A stretch of DNA of 64,000 bases from Dallia pectoralis (lineage: Eukaryota; Chordata; Actinopteri; Esociformes; Umbridae): positions 18,258,706 through 18,322,705 of the forward strand of contig CM055737.1 of the NCBI GenBank assembly GCA_029465975.1. Reading direction: 5' to 3'. Numbering within the stretch: the stretch's first letter is position 1; each line of letters starts with the position of its first letter. The notes beneath the pieces were generated by a model that searched no databases, was not told the origin of the DNA, and was given only the letters and a program-made list of their open reading frames with translations. The translations under genes were made by a program, and so were the position numbers. Below are positions 22,101 to 35,338 of this stretch, piece after piece.

Positions 22101-25100
22101 CACCCTGAAAACGCCCGATCTCGTCTGATCTCGGAAGCCAAGCAGGGTTGGGCTTGGTTAGTACTTGGATGGGAGACCGCCTAGGAATATCTAGTGTTGT
22201 AAGCATTTTGTTATTTTCATGGCGGGAAGAAACAATCAATCAAAAAGTTAATTATGCAGTGAAGAAATCAATAACAGCTGTAATTTCAACTGTTCTAATA
22301 GCTTACGGCCACACCACCCTGAAAACGCCCGATCTCGATCTCGGAAGCCAACAGGGTCGGGCTTGGTTAGTACTTGGATGGGAGACCGCCTGGGAATATC
22401 TAGTGTTGTAAGCATTTTGTTATTTTCTTGGCGGGAAGAAACAATCAATCAAAAAGTTAATTATGCAGTGAAGAAATCAATAAGAGCTGTAATTTCAACT
22501 TTCTAATAGCTACGGCCACACCACCCTGAAAACGCCCGATCTCGGAAGCCAAACAGGGTCGGGCTTGGTTAGTACTTGGATGGGAGACCGCCTAGGAATA
22601 TCTAGTGTTGTAAGCATTTTGTTATTTTCTTGGCGGGAAGAAACAATCAATCAAAAAGTTAATTATGCAGTGAAGAAATCAATAAGAGCTGTAATTTCAA
22701 CTTTTCTAATAGCTTACGGCCACACCACCCTGAAAACGCCCGATCTCGTCTGATCTCGGAAGCCAAACAGGGTCGGGCTTGGTTAGTACTTGGATGGGAG
22801 ACCGCCTGGGAATATCTAGTGTTGTAAGCATTTTGTTATTTTCTTGGCGGGAAGAAACAATCAATCAAAAAGTTAATTATGCAGTGAAGAAATCAATAAG
22901 AGCTGTAATTTCAACTTTTCTAATAGCTTACGGCCACACCACCCTGAAAACGCCCGATCTCGTCTGATCTCGGAAGCCAAACAGGGTCGGGCTTGGTTAG
23001 TACTTGGATGGGAGACCGCCTAGGAATATCTAGTGTTGTAAGCATTTTGTTATTTTCTTGGCGGGAAGAAACAATCAATCAAAAAGTTAATTATGCAGTG
23101 AAGAAATCAATAACAGCTGTATTTTCAACTTTTCTAATAGCTTACGGCCACACCACCCTGAAAACGCCCGATCTCGATCTCGGAAGCCAAACAGGGTCGG
23201 GCTTGGTTAGTACTTGGATGGGAGACCGCCTAGGAATATCTAGTGTTGTAAGCATTTTGTTATTTTCTTGGCGGGAAGAAACAATCAATCAAAAAGTTAA
23301 TTATGCAGTGAAGAAATCAATAAGAGCTGTAATTTCAACTTTTCTAATAGCTTACGGCCACACCACCCTGAAAACGCCCGATCTCGTCTGATCTCGGAGC
23401 CAAGCAGGGTTGGGCTTGGTTAGTACTTGGATGGGAGACCGCCTAGGAATATCTAGTGTTGTAAGCATTTTGTTATTTTCTTGGCGGGAAGAAACAATCA
23501 ATCAAAAAGTTAATTATGCAGTGAAGAAATCAATAAGAGCTGTAATTTCAACTTTCTAATAGCTTACGGCCACACCACCCTGAAAACGCCCGATCTCGTC
23601 TGATCTCGGAAGCCAAGCAGGGTCGGGCTTGGTTAGTACTTGGATGGGAGACCGCCTAGGAATATCTAGTGTTGTAAGCATTTTGTTATTTTCTTGGCGG
23701 GAAGAAACAATCTATCAAAAAGTTAATTATGCAGTGAAGAAATCAATAAGAGCTGTAATTTCAACTCTTCTAATAGCTTACGGCCACACCACCCTGAAAA
23801 CGCCCGATCTCGTCTGATCTCGGAAGCCAAGCAGGGTCGGGCTTGGTTAGTACTTGGATGGGAGACCGCCTGGGAATATCTAGTGTTGTAAGCATTTTGT
23901 TATTTTCTTGGCGGGAAGAAACAATCAATCAAAAAGTTAATTATGCAGTGAAGAAATCAATAAGAGCTGTAATTTCAACTTTTCTAATAGCTTACGGCCA
24001 CACCACCCTGAAAACGCCCGATCTCGTCTGATCTCGGAAGCCAAGCAGGGTCGGGCTTGGTTAGTACTTGGATGGGAGACCGCCTGGGAATATCTAGTGT
24101 TGTAAGCATTTTGTTATTTTCTTGGCGGGAAGAAACAATCAATCAAAAAGTTAATTATGCAGTGAAGAAATCAATAAGAGCTGTAATTTCAACTTTCTAA
24201 TAGCTTACGGCCACACCACCCTGAAAACGCCCGATCTCGGAAAGCCAAACAGGGTCGGGCTTGGTTAGTACTTGGATGGGAGACCGCCTGGAATATCTAG
24301 TGTTGTAAGCATTTTGTTATTTTCTTGGCGGGAAGAAACAATCAATCAAAAAGTTAATTATGCAGTGAAGAAATCAATAAGAGCTGTAATTTCAACTTTT
24401 CTAATAGCTTACGGCCACACCACCCTGAAAACGCCCGATCTCGGAAGCCAAACAGGGTCGGGCTTGGTTAGTACTTGGATGGGAGACCGCCTAGGAATAT
24501 CTAGTGTTGTAAGCATTTTGTTATTTTCTTGGCGGGAAGAAACAATCAATCAAAAGTTAATTATGCAGTGAAGAAATCAATAAGAGCTGTAATTTCAACT
24601 TTTCTAATAGCTTACGGCCACACCACCCTGAAAACGCCCGATCTCGTCTGATCTCGGAAGCCAAGCAGGGTCGGGCTTGGTTAGTACTTGGATGGGAGAC
24701 CGCCTAGGAATATCTAGTGTTGTAAGCATTTTGTTATTTTCTTGGCGGGAAGAAACAATCAATCAAAAAGTTAATTATGCAGTGAAGAAATCAATAAGAG
24801 CTGTAATTTCAAATGTTCTAATAGCTACGGCCACACCACCCTGAAAACGCCCGATCTCGTCTGAAACCAAACAGGGTCGGGCTTGGTTAGTACTTGGATG
24901 GGAGACCGCCTGGAATATCTAGTGTTGTAAGCATTTTGTTATTTTCTTGGCGGGAAGAAACAATCAATCAAAAAGTTAATTATGCAGTGAAGAAATCAAT
25001 AAGAGCTGTAATTTCAACTCTTCTAATAGCTTACGGCCACACCACCCTGAAAACGCCCGATCTCGTCTGATCTCGGAAGCCAAGCAGGGTTGGGCTTGGT

Positions 25101-25242
25101 TAGTACTTGGATGGGAGACCGCCTAGGAATATCTAGTGTTGTAAGCATTTTGTTATTTTCTTGGCGGGAAGAAACAATCAATCAAAAAGTTAATTATGCA
25201 GTGAAGAAATCAATAAGAGCTGTAATTTCAACTTTTCTAATA

Positions 25243-25455
25243 GCTTACGGCCACACCACCCTGAAAACGCCCGATCTCGTCTGATCTCGGAAGCCAAGCA
25301 GGGTTGGGCTTGGTTAGTACTTGGATCTCGATCTCGAAGCCAAGCAGGGTCGGGCTTGGTTAGTACTTGGATGGGAGACCGCCTAGGAATATCTAGTGTT
25401 GTAAGCATTTTGTTATTTTCTTGGCGGGAAGAAACAATCAATCAAAAAGTTAATT
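25243..25455 (+). pseudogene. 5S gene with internal tandem duplication
   Basis: The gene runs normally to TAGTACTTGGAT, then jumps back to CTCGATCTCGAAGCC and repeats the A box through to the 3' end. The local period is therefore 260 bp. Interval end is approximate. Confidence 0.8.
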
Positions 25456-28400
25456 ATGCAGTGAAGAAATCAATAAGAGCTGTAATTTCAACTCTTCTAA
25501 TAGCTTACGGCCACACCACCCTGAAAACGCCCGATCTCGTCTGATCTCGGAAGCCAAGCAGGGTTGGGCTTGGTTAGTACTTGGATGGGAGACCGCCTGG
25601 GAATATCTAGTGTTGTAAGCATTTTGTTATTTTCTTGGCGGGAAGAAACAATCAATCAAAAAGTTAATTATGCAGTGAAGAAATCAATAAGAGCTGTAAT
25701 TTCAACTTTTCTAATAGCTTACGGCCACACCACCCTGAAAACGCCCGATCTCGTCTGATCTCGGAAGCCAAGCAGGGTCGGGCTTGGTTAGTACTTGGAT
25801 GGGAGACCGCCTGGAATATCTAGTGTTGTAAGCATTTTGTTATTTTCTTGGCGGGAAGAAACAATCAATCAAAAAGTTAATTATGCAGTGAAGAAATCAA
25901 TAACAGCTGTAATTTCAACTCTTCTAATAGCTTACGGCCACACCACCCTGAAAACGCCCGATCTCGATCTCTCGGAAGCCAAACAGGGTCGGGCTTGGTT
26001 AGTACTTGGATGGGAGACCGCCTGGAATATCTAGTGTTGTAAGCATTTTGTTATTTTCTTGGCGGGAAGAAACAATCAATCAAAAAGTTAATTATGCAGT
26101 GAAGAAATCAATAACAGCTGTAATTTCAACTCTTCTAATAGCTTACGGCCACACCACCCTGAAAACGCCCGATCTCGTCTGAAAGCCAAACAGGGTCGGG
26201 CTTGGTTAGTACTTGGATGGGAGACCGCCTAGGAATATCTAGTGTTGTAAGCATTTTGTTATTTTCTTGGCGGGAAGAAACAATCAATCAAAAAGTTAAT
26301 TATGCAGTGAAGAAATCAATAACAGCTGTAATTTCAACTCTTCTAATAGCTTACGGCCACACCACCCTGAAAACGCCCGATCTCGTCTGATCTCGGAAGC
26401 CAAGCAGGGTTGGGCTTGGTTAGTACTTGGATGGGAGACCGCCTGGGAATATCTAGTGTTGTAAGCATTTTGTTATTTTCTTGGCGGGAAGAAACAATCA
26501 ATCAAAAAGTTAATTATGCAGTGAAGAAATCAATAAGAGCTGTAATTTCAACTTTCTAATAGCTTACGGCCACACCACCCTGAAAACGCCCGATCTCGTC
26601 TGATCTCGGAAGCCAAGCAGGGTCGGGCTTGGTTAGTACTTGGATGGGAGACCGCCTAGGAATATCTAGTGTTGTAAGCATTTTGTTATTTTCTTGGCGG
26701 GAAGAAACAATCAATCAAAAAGTTAATTATGCAGTGAAGAAATCAATAACAGCTGTAATTTCAACTTTCTAATAGCTTACGGCCACACCACCCTGAAAAC
26801 GCCTGATCTCGGAAGCCAAACAGGGTCGGGCTTGGTTAGTACTTGGATGGGAGACCGCCTGGAATATCTAGTGTTGTAAGCATTTTGTTATTTTCTTGGC
26901 GGGAAGAAACAATCAATCAAAAAGTTAATTATGCAGTGAAGAAATCAATAACAGCTGTAATTTCAACTCTTCTAATAGCTTACGGCCACACCACCCTGAA
27001 AACGCCCGATCTCGTCTGATCTCGGAAGCCAAGCAGGGTCGGGCTTGGTTAGTACTTGGATGGGAGACCGCCTAGGAATATCTAGTGTTGTAAGCATTTT
27101 GTTATTTTCTTGGCGGGAAGAAACAATCAATCAAAAAGTTAATTATGCAGTGAAGAAATCAATAACAGCTGTAATTTCAACTCTTCTAATAGCTTACGGC
27201 CACACCACCCTGAAAACGCCCGATCTCGTCTGATCTCGGAAGCCAAGCAGGGTCGGGCTTGGTTAGTACTTGGATGGGAGACCGCCTAGGAATATCTAGT
27301 GTTGTAAGCATTTTGTTATTTTCATGGCGGGAAGAAACAATCAATCAAAAAGTTAATTATGCAGTGAAGAAATCAATAACAGCTGTATTTTCAAATGTTC
27401 TAATACCCTACGGCCACACCACCCTGAAAACGCCTGATCTCGGAAACCAAACAGGGTCGGGCTTGGTTAGTACTTGGATGGGAGACCGCCTGGAAATATC
27501 TAGTGTTGTAAGCATTTTGTTATTTTCTTGGCGGGAAGAAACAATCAATCAAAAAGTTAATTATGCAGTGAAGAAATCAATAAGAGCTGTAATTTCAACT
27601 TTCTAATAGCTTACGGCCACACCACCCTGAAAACGCCCGATCTCGTCTGATCTCGGAAGCCAAGCAGGGTCGGGCTTGGTTAGTACTTGGATGGGAGACC
27701 GCCTAGGAATATCTAGTGTTGTAAGCATTTTGTTATTTTCATGGCGGGAAGAAACAATCAATCAAAAAGTTAATTATGCAGTGAAGAAATCAATAAGAGC
27801 TGTAATTTCAACTTGTCTTATAGCTTACGGCCACACCACCCTGAAAACGCCCGATCTCGGAAAGCCAAGCAGGGTCGGGCTTGGTTAGTACTTGGATGGG
27901 AGACCGCCTAGGAATATCTAGTGTTGTAAGCATTTTGTTATTTTCTTGGCGGGAAGAAACAATCAATCAAAAAGTTAATTATGCAGTGAAGAAATCAATA
28001 AGAGCTGTAATTTCAACTCTTCTAATAGCTTACGGCCACACCACCCTGAAAACGCCCGATCTCGTCTGATCTCGGAAGCCAAGCAGGGTCGGGCTTGGTT
28101 AGTACTTGGATGGGCGACCGCCTAGGAATATCTAGTGTTGTAAGCATTTTGTTATTTTCTTGGCGGGAAGAAACAATCAATCAAAAAGTTAATTATGCAG
28201 TGAAGAAATCAATAACAGCTGTAATTTCAACTCTTCTAATAGCTTACGGCCACACCACCCTGAAAACGCCCGATCTCGCAAGCCAAACAGGGTCGGGCTT
28301 GGTTAGTACTTGGATGGGAGACCGCCTAGGAATATCTAGTGTTGTAAGCATTTTGTTATTTTCTTGGCGGGAAGAAACAATCAATCAAAAAGTTAATTAT

Positions 28401-31400
28401 GCAGTGAAGAAATCAATAAGAGCTGTAATTTCAACTCTTCTAATAGCTTACGGCCACACCACCCTGAAAACGCCCGATCTCGTCTGATCTCGGAAGCCAT
28501 GCAGGGTCGGGCTTGGTTAGTACTTGGATGGGAGACCGCCTAGGAATATCTAGTGTTGTAAGCATTTTGTTATTTTCATGGCGGGAAGAAACAATCAATC
28601 AAAAAGTTAATTATGCAGTGAAGAAATCAATAACAGCTGTATTTTCAAATGTTCTAATACCCTACGGCCACACCACCCTGAAAACGCCCGATCTCGGAAA
28701 CCAAACAGGGTCGGGCTTGGTTAGTACTTGGATGGGAGACCGCCTGGAAATATCTAGTGTTGTAAGCATTTTGTTATTTTCTTCATGGCGGGAAGAAACA
28801 ATCAATCAAAAAGTTAATTATGCAGTGAAGAAATCAATAAGAGCTGTAATTTCAACTTTCTAATAGCTTACGGCCACACCACCCTGAAAACGCCCGATCT
28901 CGCTGATCTCGGAAGCCAAGCAGGGTTGGGCTTGGTTAGTACTTGGATGGGAGACCGCCTAGGAATATCTAGTGTTGTAAGCATTTTGTTATTTTCTTGG
29001 CGGGAAGAAACAATCAATCAAAAAGTTAATTATGCAGTGAAGAAATCAATAAGAGCTGTAATTTCAACTTGTCTAATAGCTTACGGCCACACCACCCTGA
29101 AAACGCCCGATCTCGATCTCGGAAGCCAAACAGGGTCGGGCTTGGTTAGTACTTGGATGGGAGACCGCCTAGGAATATCTAGTGTTGTAAGCATTTTGTT
29201 ATTTTCTTGGCGGGAAGAAACAATCAATCAAAAAGTTAATTATGCAGTGAAGAAATCAATAAGAGCTGTAATTTCAACTTTTCTAATAGCTTACGGCCAC
29301 ACCACCCTGAAAACGCCCGATCTCGTCTGATCTCGGAAGCCAAGCAGGGTCGGGCTTGGTTAGTACTTGGATGGGAGACCGCCTGGAATATCTAGTGTTG
29401 TAAGCATTTTGTTATTTTCTTGGCGGGAAGAAACAATCAATCAAAAAGTTAATTATGCAGTGAAGAAATCAATAAGAGCTGTAATTTCAACTTTTCTAAT
29501 AGCTTACGGCCACACCACCCTGAAAACGCCCGATCTGATCTCGGAAGCCAAGCAGGGTCGGGCTTGGTTAGTACTTGGATGGGAGACCGCCTAGGAATAT
29601 CTAGTGTTGTAAGCATTTTGTTATTTTCTTGGCGGGAAGAAACAATCAATCAAAAAGTTAATTATGCAGTGAAGAAATCAATAAGAGCTGTAATTTCAAC
29701 TCTTCTAATAGCTTACGGCCACACCACCCTGAAAACGCCCGATCTCGTCTGATCTCGGAAGCCAAACAGGGTCGGGCTTGGTTAGTACTTGGATGGGAGA
29801 CCGCCTAGGAATATCTAGTGTTGTAAGCATTTTGTTATTTTCTTGGCGGGAAGAAACAATCAATCAAAAAGTTAATTATGCAGTGAAGAAATCAATAAGA
29901 GCTGTAATTTCAACTTTCTAATAGCTTACGGCCACACCACCCTGAAAACGCCCGATCTCGTCTGATCTCGAAGCCAAGCAGGGTCGGGCTTGGTTAGTAC
30001 TTGGATGGGAGACCGCCTGGGAATATCTAGTGTTGTAAGCATTTTGTTATTTTCTTGGCGGGAAGAAACAATCAATCAAAAAGTTAATTATGCAGTGAAG
30101 AAATCAATAAGAGCTGTAATTTCAACTTTTCTAATAGCTTACGGCCACACCACCCTGAAAACGCCCGATCTCGTCTGATCTCGGAAGCCAAGCAGGGTCG
30201 GGCTTGGTTAGTACTTGGATGGGAGACCGCCTGGAATATCTAGTGTTGTAAGCATTTTGTTATTTTCTTGGCGGGAAGAAACAATCAATCAAAAAGTTAA
30301 TTATGCAGTGAAGAAATCAATAAGAGCTGTAATTTCAACTTTCTAATAGCTTACGGCCACACCACCCTGAAAACGCCCGATCTCGTCTGAAAGCCAAACA
30401 GGGTCGGGCTTGGTTAGTACTTGGATGGGAGACCGCCTAGGAATATCTAGTGTTGTAAGCATTTTGTTATTTTCTTGGCGGGAAGAAACAATCAATCAAA
30501 AAGTTAATTATGCAGTGAAGAAATCAATAAGAGCTGTAATTTCAACTTTTCTAATAGCTTACGGCCACACCACCCTGAAAACGCCCGATCTCGTCTGATC
30601 TCGGAAGCCAAGCAGGGTCGGGCTTGGTTAGTACTTGGATGGGAGACCGCCTAGGAATATCTAGTGTTGTAAGCATTTTGTTATTTTCTTGGCGGGAAGA
30701 AACAATCAATCAAAAAGTTAATTATGCAGTGAAGAAATCAATAAGAGCTGTAATTTCAACTTGTCTAATAGCTTACGGCCACACCACCCTGAAAACGCCC
30801 GATCTCGTCTGATCTCGGAAGCCAAGCAGGGTCGGGCTTGGTTAGTACTTGGATGGGAGACCGCCTGGGAATATCTAGTGTTGTAAGCATTTTGTTATTT
30901 TCTTGGCGGGAAGAAACAATCAATCAAAAAGTTAATTATGCAGTGAAGAAATCAATAACAGCTGTAATTTCAACTGTTCTAATAGCTTACGGCCACACCA
31001 CCCTGAAAACGCCTGATCTCGGAAACCAAACAGGGTCGGGCTTGGTTAGTACTTGGATGGGAGACCGCCTAGGAATATCTAGTGTTGTAAGCATTTTGTT
31101 ATTTTCTTGGCGGGAAGAAACAATCAATCAAAAAGTTAATTATGCAGTGAAGAAATCAATAAGAGCTGTAATTTCAACTTTTCTAATAGCTTACGGCCAC
31201 ACCACCCTGAAAACGCCCGATCTCGTCTGATCTCGAAGCCAAGCAGGGTTGGGCTTGGTTAGTACTTGGATGGGAGACCGCCTAGGAATATCTAGTGTTG
31301 TAAGCATTTTGTTATTTTCTTGGCGGGAAGAAACAATCAATCAAAAAGTTAATTATGCAGTGAAGAAATCAATAAGAGCTGTAATTTCAACTTGTTCTAA

Positions 31401-32824
31401 TAGCTTACGGCCACACCACCCTGAAAACGCCCGATCTCGGAAGCCAAGCAGGGTCGGGCTTGGTTAGTACTTGGATGGGAGACCGCCTGGAATATCTAGT
31501 GTTGTAAGCATTTTGTTATTTTCTTGGCGGGAAGAAACAATCAATCAAAAAGTTAATTATGCAGTGAAGAAATCAATAACAGCTGTAATTTCAACTCTTC
31601 TAATAGCTTACGGCCACACCACCCTGAAAACGCCCGATCTCGTCTGATCTCGAAGCCAAGCAGGGTTGGGCTTGGTTAGTACTTGGATGGGAGACCGCCT
31701 GGGAATATCTAGTGTTGTAAGCATTTTGTTATTTTCTTGGCGGGAAGAAACAATCAATCAAAAAGTTAATTATGCAGTGAAGAAATCAATAAGAGCTGTA
31801 ATTTCAACTTTTCTAATAGCTTACGGCCACACCACCCTGAAAACGCCCGATCTCGTCTGATCTCGGAAGCCAAGCAGGGTCGGGCTTGGTTAGTACTTGG
31901 ATGGGAGACCGCCTGGAATATCTAGTGTTGTAAGCATTTTGTTATTTTCTTGGCGGGAAGAAACAATCAATCAAAAAGTTAATTATGCAGTGAAGAAATC
32001 AATAAGAGCTGTAATTTCAACTTGTTCTAATAGCTTACGGCCACACCACCCTGAAAACGCCCGATCTCGAAGATCCAAGCCAAGCAGGGTCGGGCTTGGT
32101 TAGTACTTGGATGGGAGACCGCCTGGGAATATCTAGTGTTGTAAGCATTTTGTTATTTTCTTGGCGGGAAGAAACAATCAATCAAAAAGTTAATTATGCA
32201 GTGAAGAAATCAATAAGAGCTGTAATTTCAACTTTCTAATAGCTTACGGCCACACCACCCTGAAAACGCCCGATCTCGTCTGATCTCGGAAGCCAAGCAG
32301 GGTTGGGCTTGGTTAGTACTTGGATGGGAGACCGCCTGGGAATATCTAGTGTTGTAAGCATTTTGTTATTTTCTTGGCGGGAAGAAACAATCAATCAAAA
32401 AGTTAATTATGCAGTGAAGAAATCAATAAGAGCTGTAATTTCAACTTTCTTATCGCTTACGGCCACACCACCCTGAAAACGCCCGATCTCGGAAGCCAAG
32501 CAGGGTCGGGCTTGGTTAGTACTTGGATGGGAGACCGCCTAGGAATATCTAGTGTTGTAAGCATTTTGTTATTTTCTTGGCGGGAAGAAACAATCAATCA
32601 AAAAGTTAATTATGCAGTGAAGAAATCAATAACAGCTGTAATTTCAACTTTCTAATAGCTTACGGCCACACCACCCTGAAAACGCCCGATCTCGTCTGAT
32701 CTCGGAAGCCAAGCAGGGTCGGGCTTGGTTAGTACTTGGATGGGAGACCGCCTGGGAATATCTAGTGTTGTAAGCATTTTGTTATTTTCTTGGCGGGAAG
32801 AAACAATCAATCAAAAAGTTAATT

Positions 32825-33324
32825 NNNNNNNNNNNNNNNNNNNNNNNNNNNNNNNNNNNNNNNNNNNNNNNNNNNNNNNNNNNNNNNNNNNNNNNNNNNN
32901 NNNNNNNNNNNNNNNNNNNNNNNNNNNNNNNNNNNNNNNNNNNNNNNNNNNNNNNNNNNNNNNNNNNNNNNNNNNNNNNNNNNNNNNNNNNNNNNNNNNN
33001 NNNNNNNNNNNNNNNNNNNNNNNNNNNNNNNNNNNNNNNNNNNNNNNNNNNNNNNNNNNNNNNNNNNNNNNNNNNNNNNNNNNNNNNNNNNNNNNNNNNN
33101 NNNNNNNNNNNNNNNNNNNNNNNNNNNNNNNNNNNNNNNNNNNNNNNNNNNNNNNNNNNNNNNNNNNNNNNNNNNNNNNNNNNNNNNNNNNNNNNNNNNN
33201 NNNNNNNNNNNNNNNNNNNNNNNNNNNNNNNNNNNNNNNNNNNNNNNNNNNNNNNNNNNNNNNNNNNNNNNNNNNNNNNNNNNNNNNNNNNNNNNNNNNN
33301 NNNNNNNNNNNNNNNNNNNNNNNN
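32825..33324. other. Assembly gap of exactly 500 N
   Basis: Separates the plus-strand 5S array from a plus-strand tRNA array. Confidence 0.99.
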
Positions 33325-33466
33325 GAATATAGTGGTGACTGGATAAGGAGAGGAAATAAATACACTACAGAAAATTTACAAAATGGCTTGAAAACATCTT
33401 GCCCCTAACACAACCCACAATAATCTTGATGTGCTGCCGTAAAAAATTCTAAATTTCTTTTACAGT

Positions 33467-33537
33467 GGCTTGTTGGTCTAGGGGTATGATTCTCGCTTTG
33501 GGTGCGAGAGGTCCCGGATTCATTCCCGGACGAGCCC
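33467..33537 (+). pseudogene. A/B hybrid tRNA-Pro (UGG, short T-arm)
   Basis: GGCTTGT acceptor, type A D- and anticodon arms, type B T-arm lacking the B box, type B spacer behind it. Confidence 0.82.
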
Positions 33538-33868
33538 AGTGGTATATGGTCAAAATCCATTCCTCAATGGTGTCTGGATTGTCGATCCAGCAGAGTCCGT
33601 TATGGCCACATTGTCTGCCGCTCTTAGGAATTTCGCTAGCGACAAACCACCTTCTCCAAATATACTTTATTTTTTATTAAAATGTATAATCAATATTTAA
33701 TGAGAAACAAACAAAACCACACGGTCGAATATAGTGGTGACTGGATAAGGAGAGGAAATAAATACACTACAGAAAATTTACAAAATGGCTTGAAAACATC
33801 TTGCCCCTAACACAACCCACAATAATCTTGATGTGCTGCCGTAAAAAATTCTAAATTTCTTTTACAGT

Positions 33869-33940
33869 GGCTTGTTGGTCTAGGGCTTATGATTCTCGCT
33901 TTGGGTGCGAGAGGTCCCGGATTCATTCCCGGACGAGCCC
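33869..33940 (+). pseudogene. A/B hybrid tRNA-Pro (UGG, short T-arm)
   Basis: As the copy about 400 bp before it, with one inserted base and changed D-loop (AGGGCTTATG). Confidence 0.82.
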
Positions 33941-34260
33941 AGTGGTATATGGTCAAAATCCATTCCTCAATGGTGTCTGGATTGTCGATCCAGCAGAGTC
34001 CGTTATGGCCACATTGTCTGCCGCTCTTAGGAGTTTCGCTAGCGACAAACCACCTTCTCCAAATATACTTTTTTTTTATTAAAATGTATAATCAATATTT
34101 AATGAGAAACAAACAAAACCACACGGTCGGATATAAGGAGAGGAAATAAATACACTACAGAAATTTCCAAAATGGCTTGAAAACATCTTGCCCCTAACAC
34201 AACCCACAATAATCTTGATGTGCTGCCGTAAAAAAAAAAAATCAAATTCATTTTTACGGT

Positions 34261-34334
34261 GGCTCGTTGGTCTAGCAGGGTATGATTCTCGCTTTGGGTG
34301 CGAGAGGTCCCTGGTTCAAATCCCGGACGAGCCC
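34261..34334 (+). tRNA. trnap-ugg: tRNA-Pro (UGG), type A, slightly decayed
   Basis: UGG anticodon and full acceptor stem. There is a D-loop insertion (CTAGCAGGG) and a T-stem mismatch (CCCTGGTTC). No T4 run follows. Confidence 0.65.
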
Positions 34335-34599
34335 AGTGTTATATTTATATTCAGTGCAGTCGGACAGTGACTAAATCAATCTGGTCGAAAACCATTCCTC
34401 AATGTTGTCTGGAGTGATGATCTAGCAGCGCCTATTTTGTCCACATTGTCTGTCGCTCTTAGGAATTTTGCTAGCGACAAACCACCCCACCTTATCTAAT
34501 TGTTTTTCACTTTTTATTAAATTTTATAGTCAATATTTAATGAGAAACAAACAAAACCACATGGTTGGATATAATGGTGACTGGATAAAGAGAGGAAAT

Positions 34600-35316
34600 T
34601 GTTATGGAATTTTATGATCACTCAAGAAGTTTATTAACATGTAAGTCTTATAGATGTTGTTTAGGCCAAAAGGCACAGAGGAAAGAATGTTTAGGATAAA
34701 GTTTCATGATAGGGGACACATGTCTATTGACCTATTGACCTCAAGAAAGGTCCTGGGAAGGAAATAGATGTCACTAAGTAACTTTGCGGCTTGGCTTGGC
34801 AAAGTATGGAATTGTATGGGCCTTTGTCTGTTAAGAAAAACAAAGATAGTTGACCTCCTCCTTAAGTTCATAAGGCAATGACCTGGTGGTTATCTGATGA
34901 ACACATGTGGTCTCCACTCATACTGCTTGAGGCACAGGGGTCAGGTTTTGACATCCCCCCTTGTGCCAATCAAACTGTCCTGCCTACTTCTGAGGATACA
35001 TCTGTCTTCCATCAATACTGTGTGTCAAGTATGTGCGTTACTGATTCTCCATAAATACTGTGTGAACTTCTATCTCATCAGGTCAGTCTGATCCAGCACA
35101 GGTTATTGTCCTGTTGTCTGATGAAGACTTTCCTCAAACCTATTCTTTAAGCTTGCTATAGGGATTGATCTGATCAATGCAAAAGCTTAAACCTGTATTT
35201 GAGAAATGGTTTCTTACTTGCAATTAAACCTGTTAAAAGTGTCAGACTGTAACATACTCTCGTGCGTCTTACTTTAAGTTCGAATTCAGCGATTAAAGTC
35301 TAAAATTTCCACGACA
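34600..35316 (+). repeat. 5' LTR
   Basis: 717 bp, TG...CA ends. It carries a TATA-like ATAAAT at 35051-35056 and an ATTAAA polyadenylation-like signal at 35223-35228, a plausible U3/R/U5 order. The only open frame in it is short and also present in the other LTR. Confidence 0.95.
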
Positions 35317-35318
35317 CT

Positions 35319-35338
35319 TGGGGGCATCGTCCGAGATT
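35319..35338 (+). promoter_or_regulatory. Primer-binding site, tRNA-Pro type (imperfect)
   Basis: TGGGGGCATCGTCCGAGA starts two bases after the LTR. It complements the 3' end of the local tRNA-Pro plus CCA (expected TGGGGGCTCGTCCGGGA) except for one extra A and one substitution. Confidence 0.75.

Larger units (their letters stand above)
14160..32824 (+). rRNA. 5S rRNA tandem array, plus strand (88 gene starts plus a 3' half)
   Basis: Period mostly 203-214 bp: 5S of 118 nt or shorter plus a ~96 bp spacer. Starts: 14322, 14536, 14750, 14964, 15168, 15382, 15586, 15800, 16014, 16218, 16432, 16646, 16850, 17064, 17278, 17482, 17696, 17910, 18113, 18326, 18532, 18745, 18959, 19162, 19376, 19580, 19788, 19992, 20206, 20410, 20623, 20836, 21042, 21247, 21460, 21674, 21877, 22087, 22301, 22509, 22712, 22926, 23140, 23350, 23562, 23776, 23990, 24203, 24407, 24610, 24824, 25029, 25243, 25503, 25717, 25930, 26141, 26349, 26562, 26775, 26978, 27192, 27406, 27609, 27823, 28028, 28242, 28446, 28660, 28866, 29079, 29289, 29502, 29711, 29924, 30137, 30349, 30557, 30771, 30985, 31189, 31403, 31606, 31819, 32033, 32242, 32455, 32658. 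Roughly a third carry a deletion of 4-11 nt at one site near base 30-45; the rest look intact. A box, intermediate element and C box are recognisable and a T4 run follows GTAAGC. Confidence 0.95.
33325..34599 (+). repeat. tRNA-Pro tandem array, block 3a (plus strand)
   Basis: Three monomers (two hybrids and one decayed type A). The last is cut at AAAT by the retrovirus-like insertion. Its spacer carries diagnostic variants (AATTTTATAGTC, CACATGGTTGG, GGATAAAGAGAGG) also found near 43400, 49450, 51700 and 57500. Confidence 0.92.

Noticed and set aside
5829..32824. More than a hundred similar 60-130 codon frames with a shared MVSTWMGDRLGISSVVS-type start
   Set aside because: They are translations of the 5S gene and spacer in one frame. 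Their repetition follows the DNA repeat, not a protein family.
14160..32824. CRISPR-like regular repeats
   Set aside because: The ~214 bp units are 5S genes with homogeneous spacers. There are no short unique spacers and no cas genes.
34897..35091. 64-codon frame within the LTR
   Set aside because: Present in both LTRs, with no domain and in a regulatory region. Best explained as chance.
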